A DNA stretch of 46,718 bases from Hydrococcus sp. Prado102 (GCA_025454425.1 JALOOL010000008.1:1-46718); one strand, 5' to 3'; shown: positions 1-8,147, counted from the first letter of the stretch. Notes: a model not told the origin generated them from the sequence alone. Numbers and translations: made by a program.

Positions 1-2
1 AA

Positions 3-410
3 GTTTATGTAGAACAACAACTCGTTACTAAAAATCAGCTTGCGCAAGCGCTACAAAATTATCGCCAGTTTAATCCTAACGGGCGCATGGTACTTTATGC
101 CCCCAGAAATGCGACTTATAACGAAGTAATTCAAGTATTAGATAAGCTCAAGCAAATTGGGGGCGATCGCGTTGCACTTGCTACTTTACCTGGCGAATCG
201 GGATTGCCACAAGATAATACCAATCCAGCGTTTCCCAATAACCAACTTCCTTCGGGGAATAATTTTCCTGGAGGGTCTTTTAATACTCTGCCTCAGAATC
301 CGCCCTCCAACGTCAATCCTGGGTTAGGCTCTCAATCAAATCCTTATGCTCCGGCGCTTCCCGCTCCTCCTGCGACTTCTAATATCGCTCCTGGAAATAG
401 TCAACGCTAA
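3..410 (+). CDS. ExbD/TolR-family biopolymer transport protein, 3' part
   Basis: The reading frame is open from the left edge, so the true start lies outside the window. The first ~60 residues match the periplasmic domain of ExbD/TolR: a 'VTKNQLAQAL' helix, then 'NPNGRMVLYAPRNATYNEVI' and 'QIGGDRVALAT', which is the beta-alpha-beta core of the family. ExbD works with ExbB in the inner membrane to pass proton-motive force to TonB-dependent outer-membrane transporters; the N-terminal membrane helix with its key Asp is upstream and unseen. After the domain comes a ~60-residue tail rich in Pro, Asn, Gly and Ser, longer than in classical ExbD and probably disordered in the periplasm. The stop codon overlaps the stop codon of the convergent gene at 407-781 by 4 bp. 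Confidence 0.8.
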   Translation, partial: VYVEQQLVTKNQLAQALQNYRQFNPNGRMVLYAPRNATYNEVIQVLDKLKQIGGDRVALATLPGESGLPQDNTNPAFPNNQLPSGNNFPGGSFNTLPQNPPSNVNPGLGSQSNPYAPALPAPPATSNIAPGNSQR

Positions 411-781
411 GAATTGATTCGACAATCGAGTAATTGTTCTTCTAAGGCAGCGATTCGGTTGTACGCAGCGGTTAATTGAGCAGTCAGCCGTCGAATTTGA
501 ATATCGGAAGAAAGGGTTTGTTCGCTTTCATTCTGATAGCGACTTAGCCCTTCGCTGCCATCGACTAATATATCTTTGTGTTCTGAAAGCGACTGAAATA
601 TGCCGTTGCTGCGAGCGCTGTTAAACTGCGTTTTACTCGATAATGAGATCGTTTCGCTTTCACCTAGCGAGGGCTTTTCTAGACTTAAGGCAGTGATGCG
701 ATCGCACAGTTGCTCGACCAGACCGTAAAGCCGATCGACTTTGCGATCGAGTTCTGTAAATTGTTGTTGTTGCGTATCCAT
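407..781 (-). CDS. Small coiled-coil protein of unknown function
   Basis: I do not recognise a named family. The 124 residues are hydrophilic with heptad-like segments at both ends: residues ~5-35 ('LDRKVDRLYGLVEQLCDRI') and ~95-120 ('IRRLTAQLTAAYNRIAALEE'). These flank a Ser/Glu-rich, probably disordered middle. There is no signal peptide or membrane segment, so a soluble scaffolding or oligomerising protein is plausible. It converges on the ExbD-type gene with overlapping stop codons and is divergent from the solute-binding protein gene across a ~330 bp spacer. The gene contains the HIP1-type GCGATCGC, so its base composition is native. Confidence 0.6.
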   Translation of the reverse strand: MDTQQQQFTELDRKVDRLYGLVEQLCDRITALSLEKPSLGESETISLSSKTQFNSARSNGIFQSLSEHKDILVDGSEGLSRYQNESEQTLSSDIQIRRLTAQLTAAYNRIAALEEQLLDCRINS

Positions 782-1110
782 TAGATAACCTAACTACCTA
801 TATCAGTTCTTTCTTTCAATCCTATGAGCTACCCATTAAAAAGTTTAGGGATTCCCGATTGATTTAACGATTGCTTCATCACTCTTAATTAAAAAATACA
901 CGTTTCTCATAAAGCTAATCGGTGCTGTTTTTGGTTTAATTTGACGTATTTTTGGGTTCGTTTAGCATTTTAGCGAAATTAAAAATTTTATTTTACTCTT
1001 ACAATCGTTAAAATCGGCTTTTTGAGTCTTATTTAGAGAAGTCAACCAAGCTTTAGGATGGGGATTTTCTAGGTAATTTTACGTTGAGAAGAAATTGTTG
1101 GAATAAATTT
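782..1110. other. Divergent intergenic region, AT-rich
   Basis: This is the spacer between the minus-strand coiled-coil gene and the plus-strand lipoprotein gene. It is strongly AT-rich around 880-1000 and must hold both promoters. I could not pick a convincing -35/-10 pair or an operator. No coding or RNA gene was seen. Confidence 0.5.
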
Positions 1111-2358
1111 ATGCTTAGCCGTCGTTCTTTTTTAATTGGTAGCGCGACAATCGCGATTGCTCAAGGGTTGTCTGGGTGTAGCGATGGAAAAACTCCTTTA
1201 AATGTTTTGTTACTTAAAGGCTCGATTCCCCCGCAGCTAATCGGCGCATTTAACAAGCAAATGTCTTCAGAAAAAACGATAAACTTTAAACCCGAAGCTC
1301 AGTTGAAAGATATCTTAAGTTTGCTTGAAAATTGGCAGCAAAAACCTGAAGATAATGAAGGCTTGCACGAGCGAATTCCTTTTATTAATAGATCGGCAAC
1401 TGTTAGTGCTAGTTTAGTCACATTAGGAGACTATTGGTTAAAAGAAGCAATTGCTAAAAAATTAATCGAGCCTTTAAACGTAACAGATTTAACGGGATGG
1501 CAACAATTACCCCGACGCTGGCAAACTTTAGTTAAGCGCGATGGAAGCGGTAATTTGGATGAAAACGGTCAAATATGGGGCGCTCCTTATCGCTGGGGCA
1601 GTACGATAATGGCTTATCGTCAGGACAAATTTGACGAGCTAGGATGGAAACCGAGCGATTGGGGAGATTTGTGGCGAGAAGAATTGCGCGATCGCATTTC
1701 TTTACTCGATAACTCGCGAGAAATCATCGGACTGACGCTCAAAAAACTCGGTCATTCTTACAATGAAAAAGATTTAAGTAAAATCCCTAACTTGCGATCG
1801 CAATTATTAGCACTTCAAAAACAAGTTAAATTATACAGTTCGGATCGCTATCTCGAACCGTTAATTCTGGGCGATACTTGGCTGGCGGTAGGATGGTCTA
1901 GCGATATATTAGGAATAACTTCGCGTTATAACGAAATTAAAGCAGTCGTTCCGCGATCGGGAACTTCTCTATGGTCGGATGTGTGGGTAAAACCTACTTT
2001 AGCTAAAGAAACGAGCGATTCTGCGGATAAGTCAGCTTTATTGAAGAAATGGATCGATTTCTGTTGGCGAACTCAATCGGCAAGTCAAATTTCTTTATAT
2101 ACCAATGCTGCCTCACCTAGAATTTTTGAACTAAAAGCCAATGAGTTACCCAAAGATATTCGTAATAATCCCCTATTGCTAGTCGATGCTTCAATTTTCG
2201 ACAAAAGCGATTTTCTCTATCCCCTTTCCGACCAAACGCAAAAGCAATACGAACAGTTATGGAAAGAAATGCGGGAGCGTCCTTCGGAAGACAAGGAAGA
2301 CGGAGAGACAAGGAAGACAAGGAGGACAAGGAGGACAAGGGAGAATATTTACTCCTGA
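1111..2358 (+). CDS. Extracellular solute-binding lipoprotein (polyamine-binding-like)
   Basis: This looks like a periplasmic substrate-binding lipoprotein of the PotD/bacterial extracellular solute-binding class. An upstream in-frame TTG (1084) exists, but the ATG at 1111 is preferred because it gives a clean leader: twin-arginine-like 'SRRSFLIG' at residues 3-10, a hydrophobic core and a lipobox 'LSGC' with the lipidated Cys at ~23. The body carries 'IWGAPYRWGSTIMAYRQDKF', the hinge-type segment common in such proteins. No ABC permease or ATPase is adjacent, so the substrate is unknown. The last ~27 residues (Glu/Asp/Lys/Arg/Thr-rich) are encoded by a dispersed low-complexity repeat that has replaced or extended the normal C-terminus. 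Confidence 0.75.
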   Translation: MLSRRSFLIGSATIAIAQGLSGCSDGKTPLNVLLLKGSIPPQLIGAFNKQMSSEKTINFKPEAQLKDILSLLENWQQKPEDNEGLHERIPFINRSATVSASLVTLGDYWLKEAIAKKLIEPLNVTDLTGWQQLPRRWQTLVKRDGSGNLDENGQIWGAPYRWGSTIMAYRQDKFDELGWKPSDWGDLWREELRDRISLLDNSREIIGLTLKKLGHSYNEKDLSKIPNLRSQLLALQKQVKLYSSDRYLEPLILGDTWLAVGWSSDILGITSRYNEIKAVVPRSGTSLWSDVWVKPTLAKETSDSADKSALLKKWIDFCWRTQSASQISLYTNAASPRIFELKANELPKDIRNNPLLLVDASIFDKSDFLYPLSDQTQKQYEQLWKEMRERPSEDKEDGETRKTRRTRRTRENIYS

Positions 2359-2405
2359 ACTCCTAAACTCCTCACTGATTACTGATTACTGATTACTGAT
2401 TACTG
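2273..2405. repeat. Composite low-complexity repeat invading a gene's 3' end
   Basis: Three blocks follow each other: GGGAGCGTCCTTC (2273-2285); imperfect repeats of the type GGAAGACAA/GGAGGACAA (2286-2341); and four copies of ACTGATT plus ACTG (2374-2405), preceded by ACTCCTGAACTCCTAAACTCC. The first two blocks lie inside the solute-binding protein frame and encode its charged tail. The 13-mer also occurs inverted at 14133-14145. Confidence 0.8.
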
Positions 2406-2409
2406 AAAA

Positions 2410-2428
2410 GGGCGCACGCCATGCGCCC
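2410..2428. repeat. GC-rich hairpin of a dispersed cyanobacterial repeat
   Basis: GGGCGCA (2410-2416) pairs with TGCGCCC (2422-2428) around a 5-nt loop, between two convergent genes. It resembles the small mobile hairpins found throughout cyanobacterial genomes and may act as a bidirectional terminator here. Confidence 0.6.
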
Positions 2429-2438
2429 CTACAGCAAT

Positions 2439-3059
2439 TTAACGTTTAAAGATGACAGAAAGATTGTTGGCTGGCATTTGGACGATTTCTAGTAAGTTTA
2501 AACCTTGAGTATTGGCGACCTCGATGACATCTTCCAGGTTGCGGACTCCCCATTCTGGATTTTGAGCGCGTAATGACTCGTCAAAAGCAAAATTGCTGGG
2601 TGCAGTGTGTTCTCCGCCTCGTTTAAACGGGCCGTAGAGGTACAGAATGCCTCCAGATGGTAATAAACGTTTTGCGCCTGCCATCAGCCCTAAACACGCC
2701 GACCAGGGAGATATATGAATCATATTAATGTTTGCGATCGCGTCAATTGAAAGATCTGTTTCTTCGATTGACCAAACTTCATCTTGCACGTTAATTGCCA
2801 GCGGAGGATGTAAATTATCTGCCGGACTGTATTCTCGCCACGCCTGAATGCTTGCGAGTAAGACGGGATTGTGGTCGGAGGGAATCCATTGACGCGGACT
2901 GAGGCGCGGTGCAAAAAAAATGGCGTGTTCTCCGGTTCCGCTGGCAATTTCTAAAATGTTGCCACTGGGGGACAAAACTCTCAATAAAACTTCTAAAATA
3001 GGTTCTCGATTGCGTTGCGTAGCAGGTGCATACTGTCGTGCATCTATCGGCGTATCCAT
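2439..3059 (-). CDS. DUF938 / METTL26-like SAM-dependent methyltransferase-fold protein
   Basis: The 206-residue protein opens with 'YAPATQRNREPILEVLLRVL' and then 'NILEIASGTGEHAIFFA', the signature of the DUF938 family, whose eukaryotic member is METTL26. The glycine-rich 'EIASGTGEH' is methyltransferase motif I, which binds S-adenosylmethionine; 'WIPSDHNP' follows at the usual acidic-loop position, and 'ILYLYGPFKRGGEHTAPSN' is a conserved family segment. Full length for the family. The methyl acceptor is unknown and the family is mostly described by sequence only. It is transcribed divergently from the GNAT gene with only 32 bp between start codons, so the promoters must overlap. Confidence 0.85.
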   Translation of the reverse strand: MDTPIDARQYAPATQRNREPILEVLLRVLSPSGNILEIASGTGEHAIFFAPRLSPRQWIPSDHNPVLLASIQAWREYSPADNLHPPLAINVQDEVWSIEETDLSIDAIANINMIHISPWSACLGLMAGAKRLLPSGGILYLYGPFKRGGEHTAPSNFAFDESLRAQNPEWGVRNLEDVIEVANTQGLNLLEIVQMPANNLSVIFKR

Positions 3060-3091
3060 AAAACGCTTAAGTCAATTTTATCTTTAAACAT

Positions 3092-3613
3092 ATGACATTT
3101 CACATCCGTCATGCAGTTCCTCGCGATTGCCCAAAGGGCAGCGCCAAAGGCGATCGCAAAATTTTAGTCAATTTTATGACTCAATTGCAAGAATTTGAAA
3201 GAACGCTACACCCAAATCGCAGCGATGGCAGACTTATCGGTAGCGACCATCTAGCCTATTTAGAACGGCTTGCGATCGAGCAAAATGGGTGTATTCTGGT
3301 GGCTGAAAGTTTGGGAGAGTTACTTGGTTTTCTCGTCTGTTTTGTGGAAGAAATAGACGCGGGAGATAAACATATTATCGAGCAAGAATGTCGTTTTGGT
3401 TATATTTCCGATTTATATGTCCTTCCTAAATCGCGAGGACAAGGAATCGCTACGGCTTTGATTCAACAAGCAGAGGTTCATTTTAAAGCTTTGGGATTGT
3501 CTACTGTCAGAATTACTTTTTTACACAATAATTATCTGGCACAGAAATTTTATGAAGATATCGGCTATCAACCTTATGAAATAATTTATGAGAAGCGGTT
3601 GTGCGATCGCTAG
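3092..3613 (+). CDS. GNAT family N-acetyltransferase
   Basis: This is a GCN5-related acetyltransferase (173 aa) that would transfer acetyl from acetyl-CoA to an amine of unknown identity. The acetyl-CoA loop is 'RGQGIATALIQQA' (Q/RxxGxG/A, residues ~126-138), followed by 'YLAQKFYEDIGYQPYEII', the C-terminal strand-helix-strand typical of the fold. Residues ~12-25 ('RDCPKGSAKGDRK') look like an insertion in the first loop and are encoded by a GC-rich block around GCGATTGCCC...GGCGATCGC at 3122-3157, reminiscent of a small dispersed repeat. The gene may be co-transcribed with the methyltransferase 29 bp downstream. Confidence 0.8.
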   Translation: MTFHIRHAVPRDCPKGSAKGDRKILVNFMTQLQEFERTLHPNRSDGRLIGSDHLAYLERLAIEQNGCILVAESLGELLGFLVCFVEEIDAGDKHIIEQECRFGYISDLYVLPKSRGQGIATALIQQAEVHFKALGLSTVRITFLHNNYLAQKFYEDIGYQPYEIIYEKRLCDR

Positions 3614-3642
3614 TCATCGACTCAATATCAATGTTTTTATTA

Positions 3643-4464
3643 ATGGAAAATTATATTCATGGTTACACAACCCAAGAACAACAACGTTTAATCGACCAAG
3701 CCATGTATTGGCGAGATAAATTGATTCTAAGAAATAGAGAATTTTTTAGAAGCGATCGCGTATTAGAAATTGGTTGTGGTGCGGGAGCAGTTTTAGGAGT
3801 ATTAGGTCAAACTTTTCCTCAGTTGCAATTAGCTGGAATCGATTTACAAGCCTCTCAAATTGCTTATGCTAGCAAGTATTTAAAAAGTCTTGGCTTTCCC
3901 GATGTTGACCTTCAAATTGGCAATGCTTCTCAACTTCCTTGGGATAATGAAAGCTTCGATCGCATTTTTAGTATTTGGTTTCTCGAACACCTTTCTCATC
4001 CTGAGAATATAATAAAAGAAGCTTATCGCGTCCTTAAACCCGATGGCGCGATCGCACTCACTGAAACTGATTATCGAACTATTTTAATTTATCCTGAGTC
4101 GGATGATTATCAATATCTACAAGCTGCTTTGTGCGAATTACTAATTCAATCGGGAGGCAATCCTTATATTGGTAGAAGATTGGGATTGTTATTACAAAAA
4201 GCTGGATTCAATCGAGTTCAAAATATCCCAGTGCCTTTTCACTATTTTCAGAAAACCCATAGTCAAGAATTATTTGATTTTATTGAATATATTTATGCTT
4301 GGCTAGCACCAACCCTGCCACAAATGATTAATAAACTAGGTAAGAACGAAGAAAAATTGCGATCGGGATTAGAATTTTTTCGCAATCTTCCAAATTTAGA
4401 AGAGAGTGCAGCTAGTATTGTTGTTTATCAAGCTTCTGCAATCAAATATAGCGAGTCTAAATGA
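3643..4464 (+). CDS. Class I SAM-dependent methyltransferase
   Basis: Start chosen at the ATG at 3643 ('MENYIHGYTTQEQQRL'), which gives the usual family N-terminus. The frame is open back to a GTG at 3601 that overlaps the GNAT stop, and an ATG at 3631 is also possible. Motif I 'VLEIGCGAGAVLGVLGQTFP' (SAM binding) is followed by 'LAGIDLQASQIAYA', then motif II 'WDNESFDRIFSIWFLEHLSH' and 'AYRVLKPDGAIALTETDYRT', which fits the UbiE/Methyltransf_11 group. The substrate is unknown. A C-terminal helical segment of ~80 residues probably forms the acceptor pocket. Its position close behind the GNAT gene suggests a two-gene transcript. Confidence 0.8.
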   Translation: MENYIHGYTTQEQQRLIDQAMYWRDKLILRNREFFRSDRVLEIGCGAGAVLGVLGQTFPQLQLAGIDLQASQIAYASKYLKSLGFPDVDLQIGNASQLPWDNESFDRIFSIWFLEHLSHPENIIKEAYRVLKPDGAIALTETDYRTILIYPESDDYQYLQAALCELLIQSGGNPYIGRRLGLLLQKAGFNRVQNIPVPFHYFQKTHSQELFDFIEYIYAWLAPTLPQMINKLGKNEEKLRSGLEFFRNLPNLEESAASIVVYQASAIKYSESK

Positions 4465-4533
4465 ATCGTAAAGCTGACGGGATGACAAGCCCCAGTAAAG
4501 CTTTGATATGAATAGATTTAGGGCGATTTATGA

Positions 4534-4570
4534 GGAAAAAATATCGGTCTAGATTTGTTAATAAGACCGA
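4534..4570 (-). terminator. Intrinsic terminator of the small secreted-protein gene
   Basis: TCGGTCT (4544-4550) pairs with AGACCGA (4564-4570). Read on the minus strand, the stem is followed by TATTTTTT (complement of 4536-4543). It lies ~50 bp downstream of the minus-strand gene at 4623-4922. Confidence 0.6.
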
Positions 4571-4622
4571 CTAGAAAATAATGTTACCTGAATTTTATCT
4601 TAAATTACGAATTACGAATTAA

Positions 4623-4922
4623 TTACCATGCCATCATCATTAAACTGGGAATCTTTTCTCCGTCTGCATAAGCGGGACGAACTTGGTCGTAGATATCAGG
4701 ATATTTTTCGGCTAATTCGACTTCGCTGAGGTTAGCATGAAGCAATTCGCCGTCTTTGTCTTTGACGGAATATCTCGCAGCGTCTTGTCCTTGAGAAATA
4801 ACAACTGTGCGATCGCGCATTACTAAACGAGCAATCGTCACATCATCATCGGCTCGTACTGCGGCAGGTAAAAGAAGACTGGAAGCTACAATTGCAAACG
4901 TAACAGCTAACTTGCCAAACAC
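4623..4922 (-). CDS. Small secreted protein of unknown function
   Basis: The 99-residue protein has a typical Sec signal peptide: 'MFGKLAVTFAIVASSLLLPA' followed by an AVRA-type cleavage site near residue 24. The mature part is ~75 residues, acidic, with alternating beta-like and helical stretches ('RTVVISQGQDAARYSVKDKD') and a C-terminus 'SLMMMAW'. It probably sits in the periplasm. I recognise no domain. It has its own intrinsic terminator at 4534-4570 and appears monocistronic. Confidence 0.65.
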   Translation of the reverse strand: MFGKLAVTFAIVASSLLLPAAVRADDDVTIARLVMRDRTVVISQGQDAARYSVKDKDGELLHANLSEVELAEKYPDIYDQVRPAYADGEKIPSLMMMAW

Positions 4923-5006
4923 GACAACTCTCCCTATTTTATTTCTATGTTAGCGCAAATAATTTAATAGTTATCAGTTTTATGGCTTATGTTGAAAAAA
5001 AGGGGG

Positions 5007-5333
5007 TTAACGTCCTTGTGCAAAATAAACAATTTCTGAAGCAGAAACATCAATTGCTGCTCCATAGAACGTTGGATGTTCCCATTCATATGTTGGTGCC
5101 CCTCTAGTATCTTCTAAAACCAAAATTTCATAGGTAAGAGGAAAAGCACTACGATTCGGTTTCTCCTTACTCACGTAAAAAAAATAGATAATAGGTATGC
5201 GAATAGTGGTAAATCCATTATTAGTGGTTTCTAATGTTGAGCTATTATTGGGAGCGCCAGGGATATATTTACGTTTAGCTGCATAACGGAATTGAGCTTG
5301 CAGAGTTTTGATGTTTTCTGGAGGCAATTTCAT
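5007..5333 (-). CDS. Hypothetical protein, 108 aa
   Basis: No family recognised. The protein lacks a signal peptide. An N-terminal basic helix ('LQAQFRYAAKRKYIPGAP') precedes a beta-rich region with 'GFTTIRIPIIYFFYVSK' and 'TYEWEHPTFYGAAIDVSASE'. The hydrophobic 'IPIIYFFYV' is more likely a buried strand than a membrane helix. It shares orientation with its neighbours but is separated from them by 80-260 bp. Kept as a gene because there is no competing frame and composition is like its neighbours. Confidence 0.5.
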   Translation of the reverse strand: MKLPPENIKTLQAQFRYAAKRKYIPGAPNNSSTLETTNNGFTTIRIPIIYFFYVSKEKPNRSAFPLTYEILVLEDTRGAPTYEWEHPTFYGAAIDVSASEIVYFAQGR

Positions 5334-5428
5334 CCTTAACTGAATAATATAGAATTTCGCAACGAGATTCCTTTTGTTTGGCTTGCGATTATATAGCGTT
5401 TCTCACCCTACTGAAGTATATTCAGCGT

Positions 5429-5452
5429 AGGGGCGAATGACCATTCGCCCCT
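5429..5452. repeat. Dispersed hairpin repeat
   Basis: AGGGGCGAATG (5429-5439) and CATTCGCCCCT (5442-5452) form a perfect 11-bp inverted repeat with a 2-nt centre. It belongs to the same style of element as the hairpin at 2410-2428 and lies in a 264-bp spacer (5334-5597) that otherwise shows nothing recognisable. Confidence 0.75.
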
Positions 5453-5597
5453 AAAGATGTGCCTCACCAGCTTAAGAATTGCTATACTCCCCATACCAGT
5501 GAATAAAATTGCGATAGTTTTTTCTGACTTTCAGGCATTCTTTGAGTTTTTTGTCTATTTTTACCTTAGCTGTTCGCTAATTTTAAAATACTCTAAA

Positions 5598-5840
5598 TTA
5601 AGAATTGAGTTGTTTGAAAAGTTGGGGATAAATAATCAGAAAAAATCCCCACCATAGAAGGATGGGAACGGATATTCCGATCGCAATCCAAACAATCTTA
5701 GTTAATAGCCAACTTGCTGCTATTATCGCTATTCCAGTCAGTAAAATCGACCAAGGTTGACACCACCAAGGTTTATAATCCCAAACATTCAAAGATTTTG
5801 TGGTTTCTCCCGATTTTTTATTGCGATCTTCCAACGTCAT
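5598..5840 (-). CDS. Small two-helix membrane protein (DUF6737-like)
   Basis: The 80-residue protein has a short hydrophilic N-terminus, a conserved-looking 'VWDYKPWWCQPWSILLTGI' that leads into a first membrane helix (~residues 30-46), and a second helix 'WIAIGISVPILLWWGFFLII'. The KPWWCQPWSI motif recalls a small cyanobacterial membrane family that I associate with DUF6737, though I cannot verify that assignment. The role is unknown. It lies downstream of the aminotransferase on the same strand, 54 bp apart, so co-transcription is possible. Confidence 0.6.
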   Translation of the reverse strand: MTLEDRNKKSGETTKSLNVWDYKPWWCQPWSILLTGIAIIAASWLLTKIVWIAIGISVPILLWWGFFLIIYPQLFKQLNS

Positions 5841-5894
5841 TTGATTTTTAATTAATGTATTAAAAGCAAGATAAAGACTGTTCGATCGATTAAT

Positions 5895-7277
5895 TTAAGA
5901 TTTTTTCATTGCCTGTTTAACCAAAGTACTACCAAAATCCCAAATCGTACCGGGATAGCGATGACAATCGGCTAAAACATCTTCAAAAGCACTAACAAAC
6001 ATATTAACTTCTTGCTCGGTAATAATGAACGGCGGAAGAATTTTAATCACATTCATATTATTACCTGCTACCTGAGTGAGGATGCGATGGCGCTGAAAAA
6101 GCGGAACGGTAATCAATTGACTAAAAAGACCTTTTTGGGCAGTTTCTAACATCGTCCAACCAATTTTAAGTTTGAGCGATCGCGGGGAGCGAAATTCTAA
6201 ACCAATCATCAATCCTTTTCCGCGTACTTCATATAAAAAGTCATATTTTTCCGCTAAAGGTTGCAGCATACTTATCAATAAATCTCCCATTTGCGCCGCA
6301 TTTTCAACAAGTTTTTCTTCTTCTAAAACATGAAGCGTCGCCAAACCCGCCGCCATTGCTAAAGGATTTTTCCCAAAGGTAGAACCGTGAACCAAAGCGC
6401 GATCCATGCGATGAAAAACTTTACCAAAAATATCGCCCCGACAGAGAACTGAACCGACAGGAACGTACCCTCCAGATAAAGCTTTTGCGATCGCAATTAC
6501 ATCTGGTTCGATGCCCCAATGCTCAAACGCAAAAAACTTGCCAGTTCGCCCCAATCCCGTTTGCACTTCATCGGCTACTATCAAAGTATCGTACTGGCGA
6601 CACAACTGTTGCACTTCCCTAAAATAGCCTTCTGGCGGCATATTAACGCCTTTTCCTTGAATCGGCTCGAAAAAGAAAGCTGCAACGTCTCCAATCGCTA
6701 GCGCTTGCTTCAGCGCGTCGATATCGCCAAAAGGAACCGCCTCGCAATCGGGTAGAAATGGTTCAAACCCTTGACGAAACTCTTTTGCGCCACTCACCGA
6801 TAGAGAACCGTAGGTTAATCCGTGGTAGCTATTATTGCAGTAAAGAATGCGCGATCGCCCCGTTGCATAACGAACAAACTTAATCGCCGCTTCAATTGCC
6901 TCAGTTCCGCTATTAGCAAAAAAACAGCGATTTATCGATGGAGGCGCTTTTGCCAACAATGCCTCGCCCAGCATTCCAGGGAGAAGGGCACAGTCTAATT
7001 GTACCAAAGCAGGTAAATCTGCATCTAAAATGTCGAATAACGCTTTCTTAATCACGGGATGGCTGCGTCCGAGGGCAAATACGCCAAAACCAGAAAGAAA
7101 ATCGAGATAGCGATCGCCCTTGGAGTCGATTAAATACGCTCCCTCGCCTCGTTCGTAAAAGCGATCGTAACCTATTGTATTGAGAACGCGAACGAGTTGG
7201 GCATTTAAATATTCTTTGTGCAGGCGATAGTTGTCTCCGCGCTGCTTTTCCATTTCCTTGAGGATATCGAATGACAT
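5895..7277 (-). CDS. Class III PLP-dependent aminotransferase (HpnO/ornithine aminotransferase-like)
   Basis: This 460-residue protein is a fold-type I, class III aminotransferase. Visible features: 'FFANSGTEAIEAAIKFVRYA' (phosphate-binding loop), 'SYHGLTYGSLSVSG', 'VADEVQTGLGRTG' (Asp contacting the PLP ring) and 'IAIAKALSGGYVPVGS' with the Schiff-base Lys near residue 264. The N-terminus 'GYDRFYERGEGAYLIDSKGD' with 'LDFLSGFGVFALGRSHP' resembles the subgroup containing HpnO, the aminotransferase of aminobacteriohopanetriol synthesis, more than ArgD or GabT. No other hopanoid gene is nearby, so the substrate stays open: a hopanoid side chain, ornithine or another omega-amine. Downstream is the two-helix membrane protein; upstream is a hairpin repeat. 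Confidence 0.85.
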   Translation of the reverse strand: MSFDILKEMEKQRGDNYRLHKEYLNAQLVRVLNTIGYDRFYERGEGAYLIDSKGDRYLDFLSGFGVFALGRSHPVIKKALFDILDADLPALVQLDCALLPGMLGEALLAKAPPSINRCFFANSGTEAIEAAIKFVRYATGRSRILYCNNSYHGLTYGSLSVSGAKEFRQGFEPFLPDCEAVPFGDIDALKQALAIGDVAAFFFEPIQGKGVNMPPEGYFREVQQLCRQYDTLIVADEVQTGLGRTGKFFAFEHWGIEPDVIAIAKALSGGYVPVGSVLCRGDIFGKVFHRMDRALVHGSTFGKNPLAMAAGLATLHVLEEEKLVENAAQMGDLLISMLQPLAEKYDFLYEVRGKGLMIGLEFRSPRSLKLKIGWTMLETAQKGLFSQLITVPLFQRHRILTQVAGNNMNVIKILPPFIITEQEVNMFVSAFEDVLADCHRYPGTIWDFGSTLVKQAMKKS

Positions 7278-7299
7278 TTATTCAGCAATTAATTGGTAG

Positions 7300-7320
7300 A
7301 GACGCGATAACATCGCGTCT
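7300..7320. repeat. Dispersed hairpin repeat AGACGCGAT
   Basis: AGACGCGAT (7300-7308) and ATCGCGTCT (7312-7320) form a perfect 9-bp inverted repeat with a 3-nt loop. It belongs to the short hairpin repeats of cyanobacterial spacers and lies between the CPBP protease gene and the aminotransferase gene. Confidence 0.7.
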
Positions 7321-7346
7321 GTTTATCAATTATCAATGTACGCGAG

Positions 7347-8039
7347 TTATCCCCCAAACAGTAATTGCCAACCCACGATCGCGATCGCCAAATCTGCCAA
7401 AATATGACTGATATAACTCGACCAAATCGAACGATAAGTTAAATAAGACCACGACCAAATTGCACCGCCGACAAATACGCCAAACGAACCCACCAAAACA
7501 ACGCGCCAATCGACGTAAGCAGCTAAACCGATGATGTGATGGAGGGTAAATAGCAATGCGGATAAAAAGATAGCCCCGATTCCTGGGATGATGATTGCGC
7601 ATTTGCTGGCGATAAACCAGCGCCAAATATACTCTTCAAATAAAGAGTTAACGAACGAAAAATAAATTGCTCCTATTAAATAAATACTTGCATTTCCAGT
7701 TCCGGCTTGTTGCGCCCTCATTCTAATACTCTCAAGATCGATCCAATTTCGACCGACAAACCAATAAGCTGCCAAAATTGCACCAAAGATCAACAGTCCT
7801 AAAACCGTTCCTGCAACTAATTCTTTTAGTTTTGGTGGCGAGATCTTTATGGTGCCGCGTTCCATCCAAACATACCAAATTAGCGGCACTGCCAACATCA
7901 ACAAATGACAGAACAAATAGATCGTCTTTCCGAGGATGCCAGGGGCGATATGCAATGACATTGCCGTCCCAAAACTGGAAGCAACTACGATTAAAATGAC
8001 GGGTAAGAGGGGATTGTGACGAGCGCGAGTAGCGAGCAT
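7347..8039 (-). CDS. CPBP-family intramembrane metalloprotease (CAAX/Abi-type)
   Basis: The 230-residue polytopic membrane protein carries the three motifs of the CPBP (CAAX protease and bacteriocin-processing) family: 'FEEYIWRW' (EExxxR), 'LLFTLHH' (FxxxH) and 'SHILADLA' (HxxxD), which together place the two Glu and two His of the intramembrane active site. About seven hydrophobic segments are visible. Bacterial members have been linked to bacteriocin immunity, protein secretion and maturation of membrane proteins; the substrate here is unknown. No bacteriocin-like gene is adjacent. It is on the same strand as the aminotransferase, separated by a hairpin repeat. Confidence 0.85.
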   Translation of the reverse strand: MLATRARHNPLLPVILIVVASSFGTAMSLHIAPGILGKTIYLFCHLLMLAVPLIWYVWMERGTIKISPPKLKELVAGTVLGLLIFGAILAAYWFVGRNWIDLESIRMRAQQAGTGNASIYLIGAIYFSFVNSLFEEYIWRWFIASKCAIIIPGIGAIFLSALLFTLHHIIGLAAYVDWRVVLVGSFGVFVGGAIWSWSYLTYRSIWSSYISHILADLAIAIVGWQLLFGG

Positions 8040-8147
8040 AAAGATATCCTTGAGTCGATAATCTCCAGGCTAACAAGACGCTCAAATAACAATATTCTCT
8101 CTTATGCCACTTTATGAACAGTTATCAGTGACCAGTGACCAAATTGG

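Noticed and set aside
2374-2405. Tandem ACTGATT copies considered as a CRISPR-like array
   Set aside because: The 7-bp unit has no spacers and is a known style of low-complexity cyanobacterial repeat.
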